From: Pseudoflavonifractor sp. AF19-9AC
GTDB lineage: Bacteria; Bacillota; Clostridia; Oscillospirales; Oscillospiraceae
Reading direction: 5' to 3'
Assembly (NCBI RefSeq): GCF_003478995.1
Contig: NZ_QUGI01000004.1
Span: forward strand, 1-64,000
Length of the DNA stretch: 64,000 nt
Part shown: piece after piece, positions 16,641 to 28,411 of the stretch
Layout: the number at the start of each line of letters is the position of its first letter
Numbering within the stretch: position 1 is the stretch's first letter
The notes under the pieces: model-generated
Database searches by the model: none
The model's input: only the letters and a program-made list of their open reading frames with translations
Told to the model about the DNA's origin: nothing
Program-made: the position numbers and the translations under genes

Positions 16641-17075
16641 TTAATCGTCCTGGTCGATTGTGGATTCAGCGGCCAGCAGGAGAAGACGTTTAAACTCGGC
16701 TCGTTCCATGTCAGTCATGCTTTGGGTCATGCGCTGGAAGCATACGTCAATTTCTTTTTTTACAGACGGATAGACGGTCCAGGATTTCTCAGTAGGCTGA
16801 ATCAGATAAGTTCGCTTGTCCTTGGCGTTGGTGGTGCGCACCAGAAACCCTAGATCCTCCAATTTGGTGACAGTTTTGGCGATGACGCTTTTGTCCAGAC
16901 CAAGGCGTTTAGTAATGTCGTCCTGGGTAAGGGCCTCGAAATCACAGACAATCAAAATCACCACAGCCTGTGCAGCAGTGAGAGCATACTGGGCACAGCT
17001 GTTGTTAAGCCAAATATGCGACTTTCGATACAAGATTGAGATGGATTTAAAGGGGCTGTTCATAATATCGGCCAT
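16641..17075 (-). CDS. MarR-family transcriptional regulator
   Basis: This 144-residue protein has the winged-helix order of MarR regulators. The recognition part is LTQDDITKRLGLDKSVIAKT with VTKLEDLGFLVR, and the wing is TTNAKDKRTYLIQPTEK. Helices at both ends should form the dimer. It is divergent from an MFS transporter gene, the classic layout for a repressor that senses a toxic ligand and controls its efflux pump. The shared region contains a direct repeat flanking the transporter promoter, a probable operator. Confidence 0.88.
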   Translation of the reverse strand: MADIMNSPFKSISILYRKSHIWLNNSCAQYALTAAQAVVILIVCDFEALTQDDITKRLGLDKSVIAKTVTKLEDLGFLVRTTNAKDKRTYLIQPTEKSWTVYPSVKKEIDVCFQRMTQSMTDMERAEFKRLLLLAAESTIDQDD

Positions 17076-17102
17076 AACGCGCGCCTCCTTTTGCGATAAA
17101 AC

Positions 17103-17224
17103 TATTATAGTCTAACAGGGAGAGCTTTGCAAATTCGTTTGGGCTACAAAAAGAAAAGGTGGCAATTGCAACTTGATATTGACGGGGTGGATGCCTTGCG
17201 CTATATTTAAAAGGTGGCAATTGC
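17103..17224. promoter_or_regulatory. Divergent marR/MFS promoters with repeated operator
   Basis: For marR (minus strand), TTGCAA at 17127-17132 and TATAAT at 17104-17109 are about 17 bases apart. For the transporter, TTGACG (17179-17184) and TATATT (17202-17207) are 17 bases apart. The 16-mer AAAAGGTGGCAATTGC occurs at 17154-17169 and again at 17209-17224, bracketing the transporter promoter. The inner GCAATTGC is palindromic and suits a MarR dimer. Confidence 0.65.
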
Positions 17225-17262
17225 TACTATTTTATTGCCGAAATAAAGGAGCCTTGTTTAAT

Positions 17263-18444
17263 ATGGAAAAGATTGAAAAAATTTGGAACAGGAGATTCGT
17301 ACTTCTGTTTATCACAAACCTGCTGGTATTAGCGGCATTTTACGCTTCCATTCCCATCATTCCGGTCTATTGTGAGGAGATTGGGATTACGGGGGCCAAG
17401 GTAGGCATTGTTTTGACTGCAATGTCGGTGGCTACGGTTCTGTTTCGGCCAGTGGCCGGTTACTTGTTGGATAATTTCAACTGATACCACGTATATTTGC
17501 TATTTTTAGCTATGTTTTGTCTGTCTTTCCCGGCGTTCATTGCCTTTCCTGTGTTTGGCCTGCTGATCCTGGTGCGCCTTTATATGGGAGCGGTTTATTC
17601 GGTATGTGCTTCTGCCACCATGACTATGGCGGGGGATGTGCTGCCTGTGACTAAGATCACTGAGGGCATCAGCCGCTTTGCGTTCACTGTATCCATCGGT
17701 ATGGCGGTGGGCCCCTATGTTGGACTGCAGGTGCAGAGCAACATGAGCAGTAAAGCATCCTTCCTTACCATCTTCGGCATTACAGTGGCAGCCTTGATCT
17801 GCGTGTCCTGCTGTCGCCTGAAGTACCCCAAGGTGGAGCGAAAGAAGTTTTCCCTCAAAGAATCTCTCTACGGCCCTGCCGCTCCCTTTATGCTGAACAT
17901 GATGTTCTTGATGATCCCCTATGGTGCGGTTATTGCTTACTCCTCCATCCTGGCACAGGAAAAGGATATTATGGGGTATCTGCCTTATTTCTATATCTGC
18001 CTTGTGGTGGGGATGCTGTTGTCCAAAACCTCTACACAGAAGGTCATCGACGCGGGAAAACACGGCCCGCTGGTCTATGTCAGTCTGGCAGTGCTGATTG
18101 TCACTATGCTTAGCTTCCTGTTTTTGACCTCGGGTGTGCACCTGCTCATTGCGGGGTTTTTCTTTGGCCTGGGTTACGGCATTCTCCAGCCGCTTTTTCA
18201 GTCCTTTGTTACCGGCACCACGCCAGCGCCTCAGCGGGGCGTAGCCAATTCCACTTATATGCTCTCCTATGACATTGGCATTGGAATTGGCTCCCTGCTT
18301 ATGGGTTTTATGCAGGAGTCCATTGGTCTGACCAACGGCTTTGCGCTGACCGCCATTTTCTATGTAGTGGGCGGTGCAGTGTATCTTGTCTATGTGGACC
18401 ATTATTACTGCAGATTGAAGCGGGATGCTGACCACAGGGGATAA
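17263..18444 (+). pseudogene. MFS transporter interrupted by an in-frame TGA
   Basis: The gene reads MEKIEKIWNRRFVLLFITNL onwards as a typical 12-helix major facilitator. It has an N-terminal domain start FYASIPIIPVYCEEIG and motif A-like VLFRPVAGYLLDNFN. It then meets TGA at 17482-17484 and resumes in the same frame with YHVYLLFLAMF. A single C-to-T change from CGA (Arg) explains it. The downstream 315 residues are intact, including RGVANSTYMLSYDIGIGIGS. So this is a very recent nonsense mutation, readthrough, or a sequencing error. It probably exported a compound sensed by the MarR protein. Confidence 0.85.
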
Positions 18445-18994
18445 TCTGTGCAGGGTCGAAAACAAAACGGAAGGCAATCTGAAATTCAGTAAAGAGGGAG
18501 AAAATCCCAATAAATTTCAGGTGCGATCAAATAAACTGTACACGGGGCGGTGTGGAGAGTAGAGAGGGGAAAATGTTAGGAAATTCCTTGGCTAGAGAGG
18601 GCTCGATGCAGGAAATGCTGCATTTTTGGTGAGGCGTGAAATAAATTTTGTGTCAAAAAAAGGGATTAATCTTTGACTTTCCCTTTTATGAAGCTTATAA
18701 TCTAGGCACGCGTGGCCCATCCATTATTTGCAAGGCGTGTCATGACTATAGTGGGGATGACACGTCGTTTCTTTTTCAGGGAGGATGGAGCCAAGTTGCC
18801 AGAGGGAGAGAATAAGGAAAGGGGGCGGATCCCGAGCCGAAGCGGCTCCTTCTGCCAGAGGCGGATGAACCTGGTTTTATCAAATGCGGACACTGGATTT
18901 GTGTGAAATTTGATTGGCTGCCTCGGGGGTGAGCCGCCCATACTCAGACGGACAGAGTGGCCGTCTTACATTTCAGAGATGAAGAAGGGATGAC
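18445..18994 (+). promoter_or_regulatory. Leader region of the ATP synthase operon
   Basis: No gene is convincing here. TTGACT (18673-18678) and TATAAT (18696-18701), 17 bases apart, form a good promoter. A hairpin CGTGTCAT/ATGACACG (18736-18764) followed by a T-rich tract may attenuate. A leader of about 290 bases then runs to atpB. Confidence 0.6.
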
Positions 18995-19843
18995 ATGAAA
19001 CAGAACAAAAAGCGCTTTCTTCTGCTTTGGCTGTGCATCTGTGTGGTACTGCTGGTGAGTGCTTTGGTGGTACCGGGAGGAGGAGAGAGCGAGACCATAC
19101 AGGAGGCTATGCGGGATGCGGTGCTGCATGAGACCAATCCAATCAGTCTATTTGGTCTGTGCACGGTGAATCCGGGCTATATCTCCTCGCTGGTGGTGAC
19201 TGTGGTGCTGCTGGTGGCTGCACTGCTCATCCGTGTCTTTTTCATTCCCAGGTTTCAATATGTGCCAGGGAGGTTCCAGATGCTGCTGGAGCAGGCAGTG
19301 GGCATGTTTGATGGCCTGGCTAAATCCAACAGCCCCTGGCGCAACGGCTTTTTGGGGGCTTATGTCTTTGCCGCCGGTGCTTACATTTTTACGGGGACGC
19401 TGTTTGAACTCTTTGGGTTTCAGGCCATTGCTACAAATGGCAACTCCGTTACGCTCCCCGCGCCCCTGTCTGATGTGAACGGGGCCATTATGCTGGGTGT
19501 GCTGTCCTATCTGGTCATTTTCTCCGGCGCCATTGCTGGAAATGGTATTCGGGGAATCGGCAGCGCCCTGAAGGAAATTTCCCTGCTCATTTCCATGAGC
19601 TTCCGTCTGTTCGGCGCTCTGCTCAGCGGTCTTTTAGTGACGGAGCTGGTTTACTACTATATTCAGCTCAGCTTTGTCCTGCCGGTGCTTGTGGGAGTGC
19701 TGTTCACACTGCTGCACGCGCTCATCCAGAGCTACGTGCTGACGATGCTGACTGCGCTGTTTTACGGCGAGATGTCTGAACGCAAGGAACGCCGCCCCAA
19801 GGCCGGGAAAAAACAGGCCGGGGAGCCGCTGCAGAATGTTTAA
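18995..19843 (+). CDS. atpB: ATP synthase F0 subunit a
   Basis: Subunit a provides the two half-channels for ions at the c-ring. The 282-residue protein is hydrophobic, with about five to six membrane segments. The essential Arg is visible as R204 in SMSFRLFGALLSG, and the polar helix LLHALIQSYVLTMLTALFY follows. The C-terminus is a basic tail. It is the first gene of the atp operon; no atpI precedes it. Start at MKQNKK. Confidence 0.92.
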   Translation: MKQNKKRFLLLWLCICVVLLVSALVVPGGGESETIQEAMRDAVLHETNPISLFGLCTVNPGYISSLVVTVVLLVAALLIRVFFIPRFQYVPGRFQMLLEQAVGMFDGLAKSNSPWRNGFLGAYVFAAGAYIFTGTLFELFGFQAIATNGNSVTLPAPLSDVNGAIMLGVLSYLVIFSGAIAGNGIRGIGSALKEISLLISMSFRLFGALLSGLLVTELVYYYIQLSFVLPVLVGVLFTLLHALIQSYVLTMLTALFYGEMSERKERRPKAGKKQAGEPLQNV

Positions 19844-19864
19844 AATGATTTGGAGGTCTTTCTC

Positions 19865-20245
19865 ATGCGTTTCGTAAAAAAGGTTCCGGTAGTACTTCTG
19901 ATTCTGATGCTGACTGTGGCTCTGGCGGCACCTGCCTATGCCGCCGGCAGCGACCAGACCGCTGAGACCACTCAGACGACTGCCGCCGAGAATAATACAG
20001 CCTCGAGTGACAAGAGCGCTTCCGTGGGCCTGAAGGCGATTGCCGTGGGCATTGCCATCGGACTGGCCGCTGCCGGCGGCGCCGTGGGCATGGGTATTGT
20101 GGGCGGCAAGGCGGCCGACGGTATCTCCCGCCAGCCCGAGATGGAGGGCAAAATCCGTACCACACTGATGCTGGACCTGGTATTTATTGAGACCGCTATT
20201 ATCTATGCGCTGCTGGTAGTCATTCTGGTCATCTTTGTTCTGTAA
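19865..20245 (+). CDS. atpE: ATP synthase F0 subunit c with signal peptide
   Basis: The 126-residue product is far longer than the usual 70-90. Residues 1-26 look like a signal peptide (MRFVKK, hydrophobic core, APAYA before A27). About 25 Thr/Ser/Ala/Glu-rich residues follow, then the two-helix hairpin from about residue 55. The polar loop is ISRQPE (88-92) and the ion-binding carboxylate is E109 in FIETAIIY. The Gln of known Na+-type rings is Met76 here, while Thr110 and Tyr114 sit where Na+ rings keep Ser/Thr and Tyr; specificity is unclear. The start at 19865 follows GGAGGT. Confidence 0.88.
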   Translation: MRFVKKVPVVLLILMLTVALAAPAYAAGSDQTAETTQTTAAENNTASSDKSASVGLKAIAVGIAIGLAAAGGAVGMGIVGGKAADGISRQPEMEGKIRTTLMLDLVFIETAIIYALLVVILVIFVL

Positions 20246-20258
20246 AGGTGGTGTGGTT

Positions 20259-20759
20259 ATGAGTATTCCACTGAATATTGACTGGCAGCAGATTCTGCTG
20301 CATCTGTTCAATTTCGCGATTCTGGCCGGTGGGCTGTATCTGCTTTTGTACCGCCCGGTCAAGAATTTTATGGAACAGCGCCAGAACCACTATGAGAGCA
20401 TGCATCAGCAGGCCCAGCAGGACCGGGAGCAGGCGGAGAAGCTGAAGGCGGAGTATGAGGACAAGCTGTCCCAGGTTGAGGCCGCTATCACCCAGCGCAA
20501 GACCGAGGCGGAGCAGGAGCTTAGCCAGCTTCGGAGCCAGAGGGTAGCCGAGGCCAAGCAGGAGGCGGAGGCCATTCTGGCCAAGGCCCGGGAGAGCGCA
20601 AAGCGGGAGCAGGAGGAGCTGGTGTCCAGCGTCTCCAAGGAACTGGTAGATATGGCGGTCACCGCGGCGGAGAAAATTGCTCTGGGCGCTGACGGCGATC
20701 CCTACGAACAGTTCCTGAACCTGGCAGAGAGGAGGACCTCCCATGAGCAATCCCGGTGA
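20259..20759 (+). CDS. atpF: ATP synthase F0 subunit b
   Basis: Subunit b is the dimeric peripheral stalk. The 166-residue product has one N-terminal membrane helix ([20 protein letters not shown]), then [11 protein letters not shown] and a long charged coiled coil ending in [16 protein letters not shown]. The length is normal, so no delta domain is fused here, unlike the mycobacterial b-delta. The ATG at 20259 has a GGTGGTG upstream. Its end overlaps the alpha gene by 17 bases. Confidence 0.92.
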   Translation: MSIPLNIDWQQILLHLFNFAILAGGLYLLLYRPVKNFMEQRQNHYESMHQQAQQDREQAEKLKAEYEDKLSQVEAAITQRKTEAEQELSQLRSQRVAEAKQEAEAILAKARESAKREQEELVSSVSKELVDMAVTAAEKIALGADGDPYEQFLNLAERRTSHEQSR

Positions 20760-22503
20760 AAGAATCGCGGTTCTCCGGGGCGGAACACCGCCCAGTGAGG
20801 AGAACCGGAAGCGCCTTCTGGACTTTTTGCAGCAGACCTATCATCAGGAATTTGACCTGAAGTGGGAACAGGACGATGCCCTGGCCGGCGGGTTTACCCT
20901 GCAGGTGGGTACCGATGTGTACGACTGGAGCATCGAGGGACGGCTGCGTCAGTTTGAAGAGCGGATGCGGCAGCTCAAGCCCTCCCGGGAGAATCTGCTC
21001 CCCCTGATTCGGGAGACCATGGTCAACTGGTCGCCGGAGGTGTCTGCCCAGGAAGTGGGGCAGGTGCTGACAGTAGGTGACGGAATTGCCACCGTGTCCG
21101 GCCTGGAACACGCCGTCTACGGCGAAATCCTGCTGTTCTCCTCCGGAGTCAAGGGCATGGTGCAGGAGCTGCGGGAGGACGAGCTGGGCTGTATCCTCTT
21201 CGGAGACGAGGAGGAAATCGTCCAGGGCAGCGAGGTGCGCTGCAGCGGGAAAATGGCCGGCACCCCGGTGGGTGACGCATTTCTGGGCCGGGTGGTGGAC
21301 GCGCTGGGCACGCCCATCGACGGCAAGGGTGAGATTGCCGCCAAGGAGTACCGCCCCATTGAGACTCCCGCTCCCTCCATCATTGACCGCCAGTCGGTGA
21401 ATCGCCCCATTGAGACGGGTATTCTGGCGATCGACTCCATGTTCCCCATCGGCCGGGGTCAGCGTGAGCTGATCATCGGCGATCGCCAGACCGGCAAGAC
21501 AGCCATCGCCCTGGACACCATTCTGAACCAGAAGGGTAAGGATGTGATCTGCATCTATGTGGCCATCGGTCAGAAGGCCAGCTCGGTGGCTCAGGTGGTG
21601 CAGACGCTGGAGAAATTCGGCGCTCTGGACTACTCCGTGGTGGTCAGCGCCTCGGCCAGTGACTCGGCCACCTTGCAGTACATCGCCCCCTATGCCGGCT
21701 GTGCTCTGGGGGAATATTTTATGGACAAAGGCCGGGACGTGCTGATTGTGTATGACGATCTCAGCAAGCACGCCATCGCCTACCGGGCGCTGAGTCTGTT
21801 GCTGGAGCGGTCCCCCGGACGTGAGGCCTATCCCGGAGACGTCTTTTACCTCCACTCCCGTCTGCTGGAGCGCTCCGCCCATCTGTCACAGGAGCGGGGG
21901 GGCGGCAGCATGACCGCCCTTCCCATTGTGGAGACCCAGGCCGGCGACGTGTCTGCCTATATCCCCACCAACATCATTTCCATCACCGACGGGCAGATCT
22001 TCCTGGAGAGCGATCTGTTCTTTGCCGGCCAGCGCCCGGCCGTCAACGTGGGCCTGTCCGTGTCCCGTGTGGGCGGCGACGCCCAGACCAAGGCCATGAA
22101 GAAGGCGGCGGGCTCCCTGCGTCTGGATCTGGCCCAGTTCCGGGAGATGGAGGTGTTTACCCAGTTCTCCAGCGATCTGGACGACCTGACCCGCAGTCAG
22201 CTGACCTATGGCCAGGGGCTTATGCGCCTTTTGCGTCAGCCTCAGTACCACCCCATGAGCCAGCACCAGCAGGTCATCCTTCTGGTGGCGGCCCTCAGCC
22301 ACGCCTGCCAGGACATCCCGGTCCGGCAGATGGACCAGTTCCGGAAGGAGTTTTTGGACCATATGGAGAAGAACGCGGGGGCGCTGTGCCACGGGATTGA
22401 CCGGACCGGACAGCTCACGGATCAGGACATCGCGTCCATTCAGGATCTGGCCCGGGCTTTTGTGAAGCAGTATCAGAGCACCGGGTCCGCGGCGGAGGAG
22501 TAA
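20743..22503 (+). CDS. atpA: Delta(C-terminal domain)-alpha fusion subunit of ATP synthase
   Basis: The 586-residue product is about 80 residues longer than ordinary alpha subunits. Residues 17-76 read as the C-terminal domain of delta/OSCP: a helix [20 protein letters not shown], then [20 protein letters not shown] and [10 protein letters not shown]. Alpha proper starts around residue 85, with [18 protein letters not shown] and the P-loop GDRQTGKT at 246-253, 77 positions later than in E. coli. No separate atpH lies between atpF and atpA, and the six-helix N-terminal domain of delta is absent from the operon. If the fusion is real, each of the three alphas carries a stalk-binding domain. Confidence 0.88.
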   Translation: MSNPGERIAVLRGGTPPSEENRKRLLDFLQQTYHQEFDLKWEQDDALAGGFTLQVGTDVYDWSIEGRLRQFEERMRQLKPSRENLLPLIRETMVNWSPEVSAQEVGQVLTVGDGIATVSGLEHAVYGEILLFSSGVKGMVQELREDELGCILFGDEEEIVQGSEVRCSGKMAGTPVGDAFLGRVVDALGTPIDGKGEIAAKEYRPIETPAPSIIDRQSVNRPIETGILAIDSMFPIGRGQRELIIGDRQTGKTAIALDTILNQKGKDVICIYVAIGQKASSVAQVVQTLEKFGALDYSVVVSASASDSATLQYIAPYAGCALGEYFMDKGRDVLIVYDDLSKHAIAYRALSLLLERSPGREAYPGDVFYLHSRLLERSAHLSQERGGGSMTALPIVETQAGDVSAYIPTNIISITDGQIFLESDLFFAGQRPAVNVGLSVSRVGGDAQTKAMKKAAGSLRLDLAQFREMEVFTQFSSDLDDLTRSQLTYGQGLMRLLRQPQYHPMSQHQQVILLVAALSHACQDIPVRQMDQFRKEFLDHMEKNAGALCHGIDRTGQLTDQDIASIQDLARAFVKQYQSTGSAAEE

Positions 22504-22508
22504 GCACC

Positions 22509-24816
<2,308 letters not shown>

Positions 24817-24817
<1 letters not shown>

Positions 24818-25227
24818 TGGAGCCATTTCAGGTCCATATCCTGGCCGCAGACCACCCGTTCTATGAGGGGCCATGTTATTCTCTGGTGCTGCCCACCTCC
24901 GATGGCATGCGTGGGATTCAGGCACGCCACAGCAATATGATTACCGCTCTGGTCCCTGGCACCATGTACTATCAGATCGAGGAGAACGTCTCTCTGGAGG
25001 CGGCGGTCTCCCATGGCCTGGCCAAGGTGGAAAACGGCGAGGTCTTGATTCTGGTGGATACGGCGGAGCGCCCGGAAGAGATTGACGCCAACCGTGCCAA
25101 GCGCGACGCGGATGCCGCCAAGGAGGCCCTTCTCCAGAAAAAGAGCATCCAGGAGTACCGCGCAGCCCAGGCTACGCTGGCCCGGGCGGTCAGCCGTTTG
25201 CGAGTCAAGCACCATTATGATCTGTAA
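24817..25227 (+). CDS. atpC: ATP synthase F1 subunit epsilon
   Basis: Epsilon binds gamma and can inhibit ATP hydrolysis. The 136-residue product has the N-terminal beta-sandwich (FQVHILAADHPFYEGPCYSL, MRGIQARHSNMITALVPG) and a C-terminal helical hairpin (DANRAKRDADAAKEALL). The start overlaps the beta stop (TGATG). It is the last gene of the operon and is followed by a strong terminator. Confidence 0.93.
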
Positions 25228-25265
25228 GACAGGCGGAAGTGGGGGACCCCACTGTCCCCTGAACG

Positions 25266-25310
25266 GAGAGAGGACCTCCGGCGGAACGGCCGGGGGCCTC
25301 TCTCTTTTTT
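25266..25310 (+). terminator. Terminator of the atp operon
   Basis: GAGAGAGG (25266-25273) pairs with CCTCTCTC (25297-25304), with further G-C pairs inside. Six T follow. Confidence 0.88.
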
Positions 25311-25437
25311 GCGCGGGAGCGGAAAAAAGCGGATGATTCAAAGGGGCAAGAACCTGGACCGCAGAATGGAGCACCGCAGACAAGAAAGCTGGTGGGCGGA
25401 TTTTCTGTTTCAGACTATTCTATTTCCAAGAGAAATT

Positions 25438-25446
25438 TGCTATAAT
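25438..25446 (+). promoter_or_regulatory. Extended -10 promoter before murB
   Basis: TGCTATAAT at 25438-25446 is an extended -10 box about 80 bases before murB. No good -35 box is visible. Confidence 0.5.
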
Positions 25447-25524
25447 TATATTCTGCTGAATAATACCCATGCTGTCCCCTGGGCCGCTCTGGAACACGGA
25501 CAGCAAACTGTGGGAGGTCTATAT

Positions 25525-26430
25525 ATGGATCACTTTGTACACCTGCGGGAAAAGCTGTCCCGCTGCTGCCCCTCTCTGGAGCTGCGCATTCAGGAGCCCA
25601 TGGCACGGCACACGTCCTTTCGAATTGGCGGTCCGGCGGCGCTGATGGCTCTGCCCCGTACAGAGGAGGAGGCTGTTGCTGCCGTAAAAACGGCGGCGGA
25701 GCTGGACATTGAGCCCTTTTTCATGGGCAATGGGTCTAATCTGTTGGTCGCTGATGAGGGCGTGGACCGTTTTCTGATCAAAACGGTGCCGGGTCTGGAG
25801 ACCTGTCGGCTGCAGGGACAGGAGATCTGGGCGGACAGCGGTGTGCCCCTGGCCCGTCTGGCGGTCTTTGCCCGGGACCGGGGGCTGAGCGGGCTGGAGT
25901 TTGCTCACGGCATTCCCGGTTCCCTGGGGGGCGCGGTGACCATGAACGCCGGCGCCTATGACGGTGAGATGGCTCAGGTGGTCCGGAGCGTAACCTGTCT
26001 GACGGCCCGGGGAGCGGTGGAGACGGTGACGGACTGCGGCTTTGGCTACCGCAGAAGCTGCTTTTCCGATGGAAAACGGCTGATTTTAGGGGTGAAGCTG
26101 GCCCTGAAGCCGGGAGATACCGAGGAAATCCGCAGTAAAATGGAGGAGCTGTCTGCCCGCCGACATGATAAGCAACCCCTGGAATACCCCAGTGCCGGGT
26201 CCATGTTCAAGCGTCCGGAGGGCTACTATGCCGCTGCACTGATCGACCAGTGTGGTCTGAAGGGGCTGACGGTGGGCGGAGCCCAGGTGTCGGAAAAGCA
26301 CGCGGGCTTTGTGGTCAACCGTGGAGGAGCCACCTGCCGGGATGTACTGGAGCTGGTGGAGCAGGTCCGCACCCGGGTGCTGGCACAGACCGGTGTGGAG
26401 CTGGAGATGGAGGTACGTGTACTGAAGTAA
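25525..26430 (+). CDS. murB: UDP-N-acetylenolpyruvoylglucosamine reductase
   Basis: MurB makes UDP-MurNAc for peptidoglycan using NADPH and FAD. The 301-residue protein has the opening HTSFRIGGPA and FAD-binding FMGNGSNLLVAD, then GLEFAHGIPGSLGGAVTMNA, FGYRRSCF and the catalytic region EYPSAGSMFKRP with the reactive Ser. The pattern near GCDY/FGYR suggests type II. I start at the ATG 25525 after GGGAGGT. It heads a cluster with rapZ, yvcK and whiA. Confidence 0.94.
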   Translation: MDHFVHLREKLSRCCPSLELRIQEPMARHTSFRIGGPAALMALPRTEEEAVAAVKTAAELDIEPFFMGNGSNLLVADEGVDRFLIKTVPGLETCRLQGQEIWADSGVPLARLAVFARDRGLSGLEFAHGIPGSLGGAVTMNAGAYDGEMAQVVRSVTCLTARGAVETVTDCGFGYRRSCFSDGKRLILGVKLALKPGDTEEIRSKMEELSARRHDKQPLEYPSAGSMFKRPEGYYAAALIDQCGLKGLTVGGAQVSEKHAGFVVNRGGATCRDVLELVEQVRTRVLAQTGVELEMEVRVLK

Positions 26431-26470
26431 TGGCCCCGTGGCGCGGTGCGCCGGAGGAGAGGAAGAGAGA

Positions 26471-27334
26471 ATGGAATTTGTAATTATCTCCGGCTTGTCC
26501 GGAGCTGGCAAGAGTAAAGCAGCCTCCATCATGGAGGATCTGGACTTTTTTTGTGTGGATAACCTGCCCGCCCCTTTGATTACGAAGTTTGCTGAGCTGG
26601 GCATGGCGGGCGCCGGGGAGTACGACCGGGTGGTGCTGGTCACCGATGTCCGGGGCGGAACCAACTTTGAAAGTTTGTTCCAGGCCCTGGAGGACTTAAA
26701 AACCATGAAGTGCTCCTACCGCATCCTGTTTATGGAGGCCTCGGACGAAGTCATTATCAAGCGCTACAAGGAGACCCGCCGGAGTCATCCTCTGGCGGAG
26801 TCCTGCGACAGCCTGGAGCAGGCCATCGATCTGGAGCGGAAAATGCTGGCGCCTCTGCGGGAGCGGGCGGAGTACATCATTGACACCTCCAACCTGTCCA
26901 CCGCCAAGCTGAAAGGGGAACTGCGCCGCCTGTTTGCCAAGAGCGGAACGCTGGAAGGGCGGATGGACGTGCGGGTGACATCCTTCGGCTTCAAGCATGG
27001 GGTGCCCATGGAGGCGGATCTGGTCTTTGACGTGCGGTTTTTGCCCAATCCCTACTATGTGGCGGAGCTGAGGCCCCTGACCGGCCTGGACCAGGGGGTG
27101 CGGGACTACGTGTTTTCCGGCGGACAGACCCAGGAATTTTTAAACCGCCTGGGGGACTTTGTCACCTGGCTGCTGCCCCGGTATGAGGAGGAGGGCAAGA
27201 CCGCTCTGGTCATTGCCGTGGGCTGTACCGGCGGACACCACCGATCGGTGGCCATTGCCCACGCGCTCACCGGCATCATTGGGGAGAAGGGCTACCCGGT
27301 CTCCGAGAGCCACCGGGATTTAGGACGCAATTAG
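26471..27334 (+). CDS. rapZ: RapZ/YvcJ family nucleotide-binding adapter
   Basis: This is a 287-residue protein with P-loop GLSGAGKSKA near the N-terminus and the C-terminal signature GCTGGHHRSVAIAHAL. In proteobacteria RapZ steers RNase E onto a small RNA of amino-sugar synthesis. In Firmicutes the homolog YvcJ is a nucleotide-binding protein of less clear role. The context of murB, yvcK and whiA fits cell-wall precursor control. Start at MEFVIISG after GGAGGAGAGG. Confidence 0.93.
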   Translation: MEFVIISGLSGAGKSKAASIMEDLDFFCVDNLPAPLITKFAELGMAGAGEYDRVVLVTDVRGGTNFESLFQALEDLKTMKCSYRILFMEASDEVIIKRYKETRRSHPLAESCDSLEQAIDLERKMLAPLRERAEYIIDTSNLSTAKLKGELRRLFAKSGTLEGRMDVRVTSFGFKHGVPMEADLVFDVRFLPNPYYVAELRPLTGLDQGVRDYVFSGGQTQEFLNRLGDFVTWLLPRYEEEGKTALVIAVGCTGGHHRSVAIAHALTGIIGEKGYPVSESHRDLGRN

Positions 27335-27367
27335 GCCGCGGAATTCTCCGCGGGAAAGGAGCATACC

Positions 27368-28408
27368 ATGTCAACTACCCTGCCCAGTTTGCAGCAGTGG
27401 GAGCGAGGTCCGAAGATTGTGGCCGTCGGCGGCGGCACCGGGCTGTCCACCATGCTGCGGGGTCTGAAAAAGTACACCAAAAATCTGACGGCTGTGGTCA
27501 CCGTGGCCGATGACGGCGGCGGGTCGGGAATGCTGCGCCGGGACATCGGTATGCCCCCGCCGGGGGACATCCGCCACTGCATGGAGGCTCTGGCCAACAC
27601 CGAGCCCATCATGGAGCGCCTTCTGACTTACCGGTTTACCGAGGGGTCACTGGCGGGGCAGTCCTTCGGAAACCTCATCCTGGCCGCCCTCAACGGGGTG
27701 ACCGGCTCCTTTGAGGAGGCGGTGAGCCAGATGAGCCAGGTTCTGGCCATTACCGGACGGGTCATCCCCGTCACCAGCGCGGATGTGCAGCTGGAGGCGG
27801 TGTTTGAAAACGGAGCCCGTGTGGTGGGAGAGTCCAAAATATATAACTGCAAGAAGGAGCAGGACTGCCGCATCGACCACGTCAACCTGATCCCGGAGAA
27901 CCCGGAGCCGCTGCCCGCCGCCCTGGAGGCCATTGGGGAGGCGGATTTGATTTTGCTGGGTCCGGGCAGCCTCTATACCAGTGTCATTCCCAATCTGCTG
28001 GTGCCCGGAGTGGCCCAGGCCATTGCCAAGTCCCAGGCACCCAAAATTTATGTCTGCAACATCATGACCCAGGAGGGGGAGACGGAGGGCTATACCGCCG
28101 CCGACCACGTGGAGGCGCTGCTCACCCACGGGGTGCCGGATATGGTGGACCTTTGTCTGGCCAACTCCGCCCCGGTGCACCCCGGCCTGGTGGAGCGCTA
28201 CCGTCAGGAGGATGCGGCGCCCCTGGTAATGGACCGGGAGCGCATTGCCGCCATGGGCCTGGAGCTGGTGGAGCGGCCGCTGGCCTCGGAGGGAGGCAAC
28301 TATGCCCGTCACGACCCGGATAAGCTGGCTGAGGCCATTCTGGACATCTACCGCCAGCGGGCCGTCCGAATTTTCCGGGGTGCGCGGCGGTACATACTGG
28401 AGGAGTAA
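27368..28408 (+). CDS. yvcK: YvcK/CofD-like gluconeogenesis factor
   Basis: This is a 346-residue protein of the CofD-like fold with KIVAVGGGTGLSTMLRGLKK, VTVADDGGGSGMLRRD, PPGDIRHCMEAL and LLGPGSLYTSVIPNL. YvcK binds UDP-sugars and is needed for growth and cell shape on gluconeogenic carbon in Bacillus. It probably links metabolism to wall synthesis through the murB neighbour. It is preceded by GGAAAGGAG and followed within four bases by whiA. Confidence 0.94.
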   Translation: MSTTLPSLQQWERGPKIVAVGGGTGLSTMLRGLKKYTKNLTAVVTVADDGGGSGMLRRDIGMPPPGDIRHCMEALANTEPIMERLLTYRFTEGSLAGQSFGNLILAALNGVTGSFEEAVSQMSQVLAITGRVIPVTSADVQLEAVFENGARVVGESKIYNCKKEQDCRIDHVNLIPENPEPLPAALEAIGEADLILLGPGSLYTSVIPNLLVPGVAQAIAKSQAPKIYVCNIMTQEGETEGYTAADHVEALLTHGVPDMVDLCLANSAPVHPGLVERYRQEDAAPLVMDRERIAAMGLELVERPLASEGGNYARHDPDKLAEAILDIYRQRAVRIFRGARRYILEE

Positions 28409-28411
28409 ACC

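Noticed and set aside
17482..17484. Selenocysteine at the MFS TGA
   Set aside because: No selenoprotein context, no bacterial SECIS-like hairpin seen, and Arg (CGA) is the natural ancestor codon.
20659..21882. Long antisense frame over atpA (407 residues), and similar ones over dnaE, cls and others
   Set aside because: These are mirror frames of GC-rich real genes, with His/Gln/Gly-rich composition and no ribosome binding sites.
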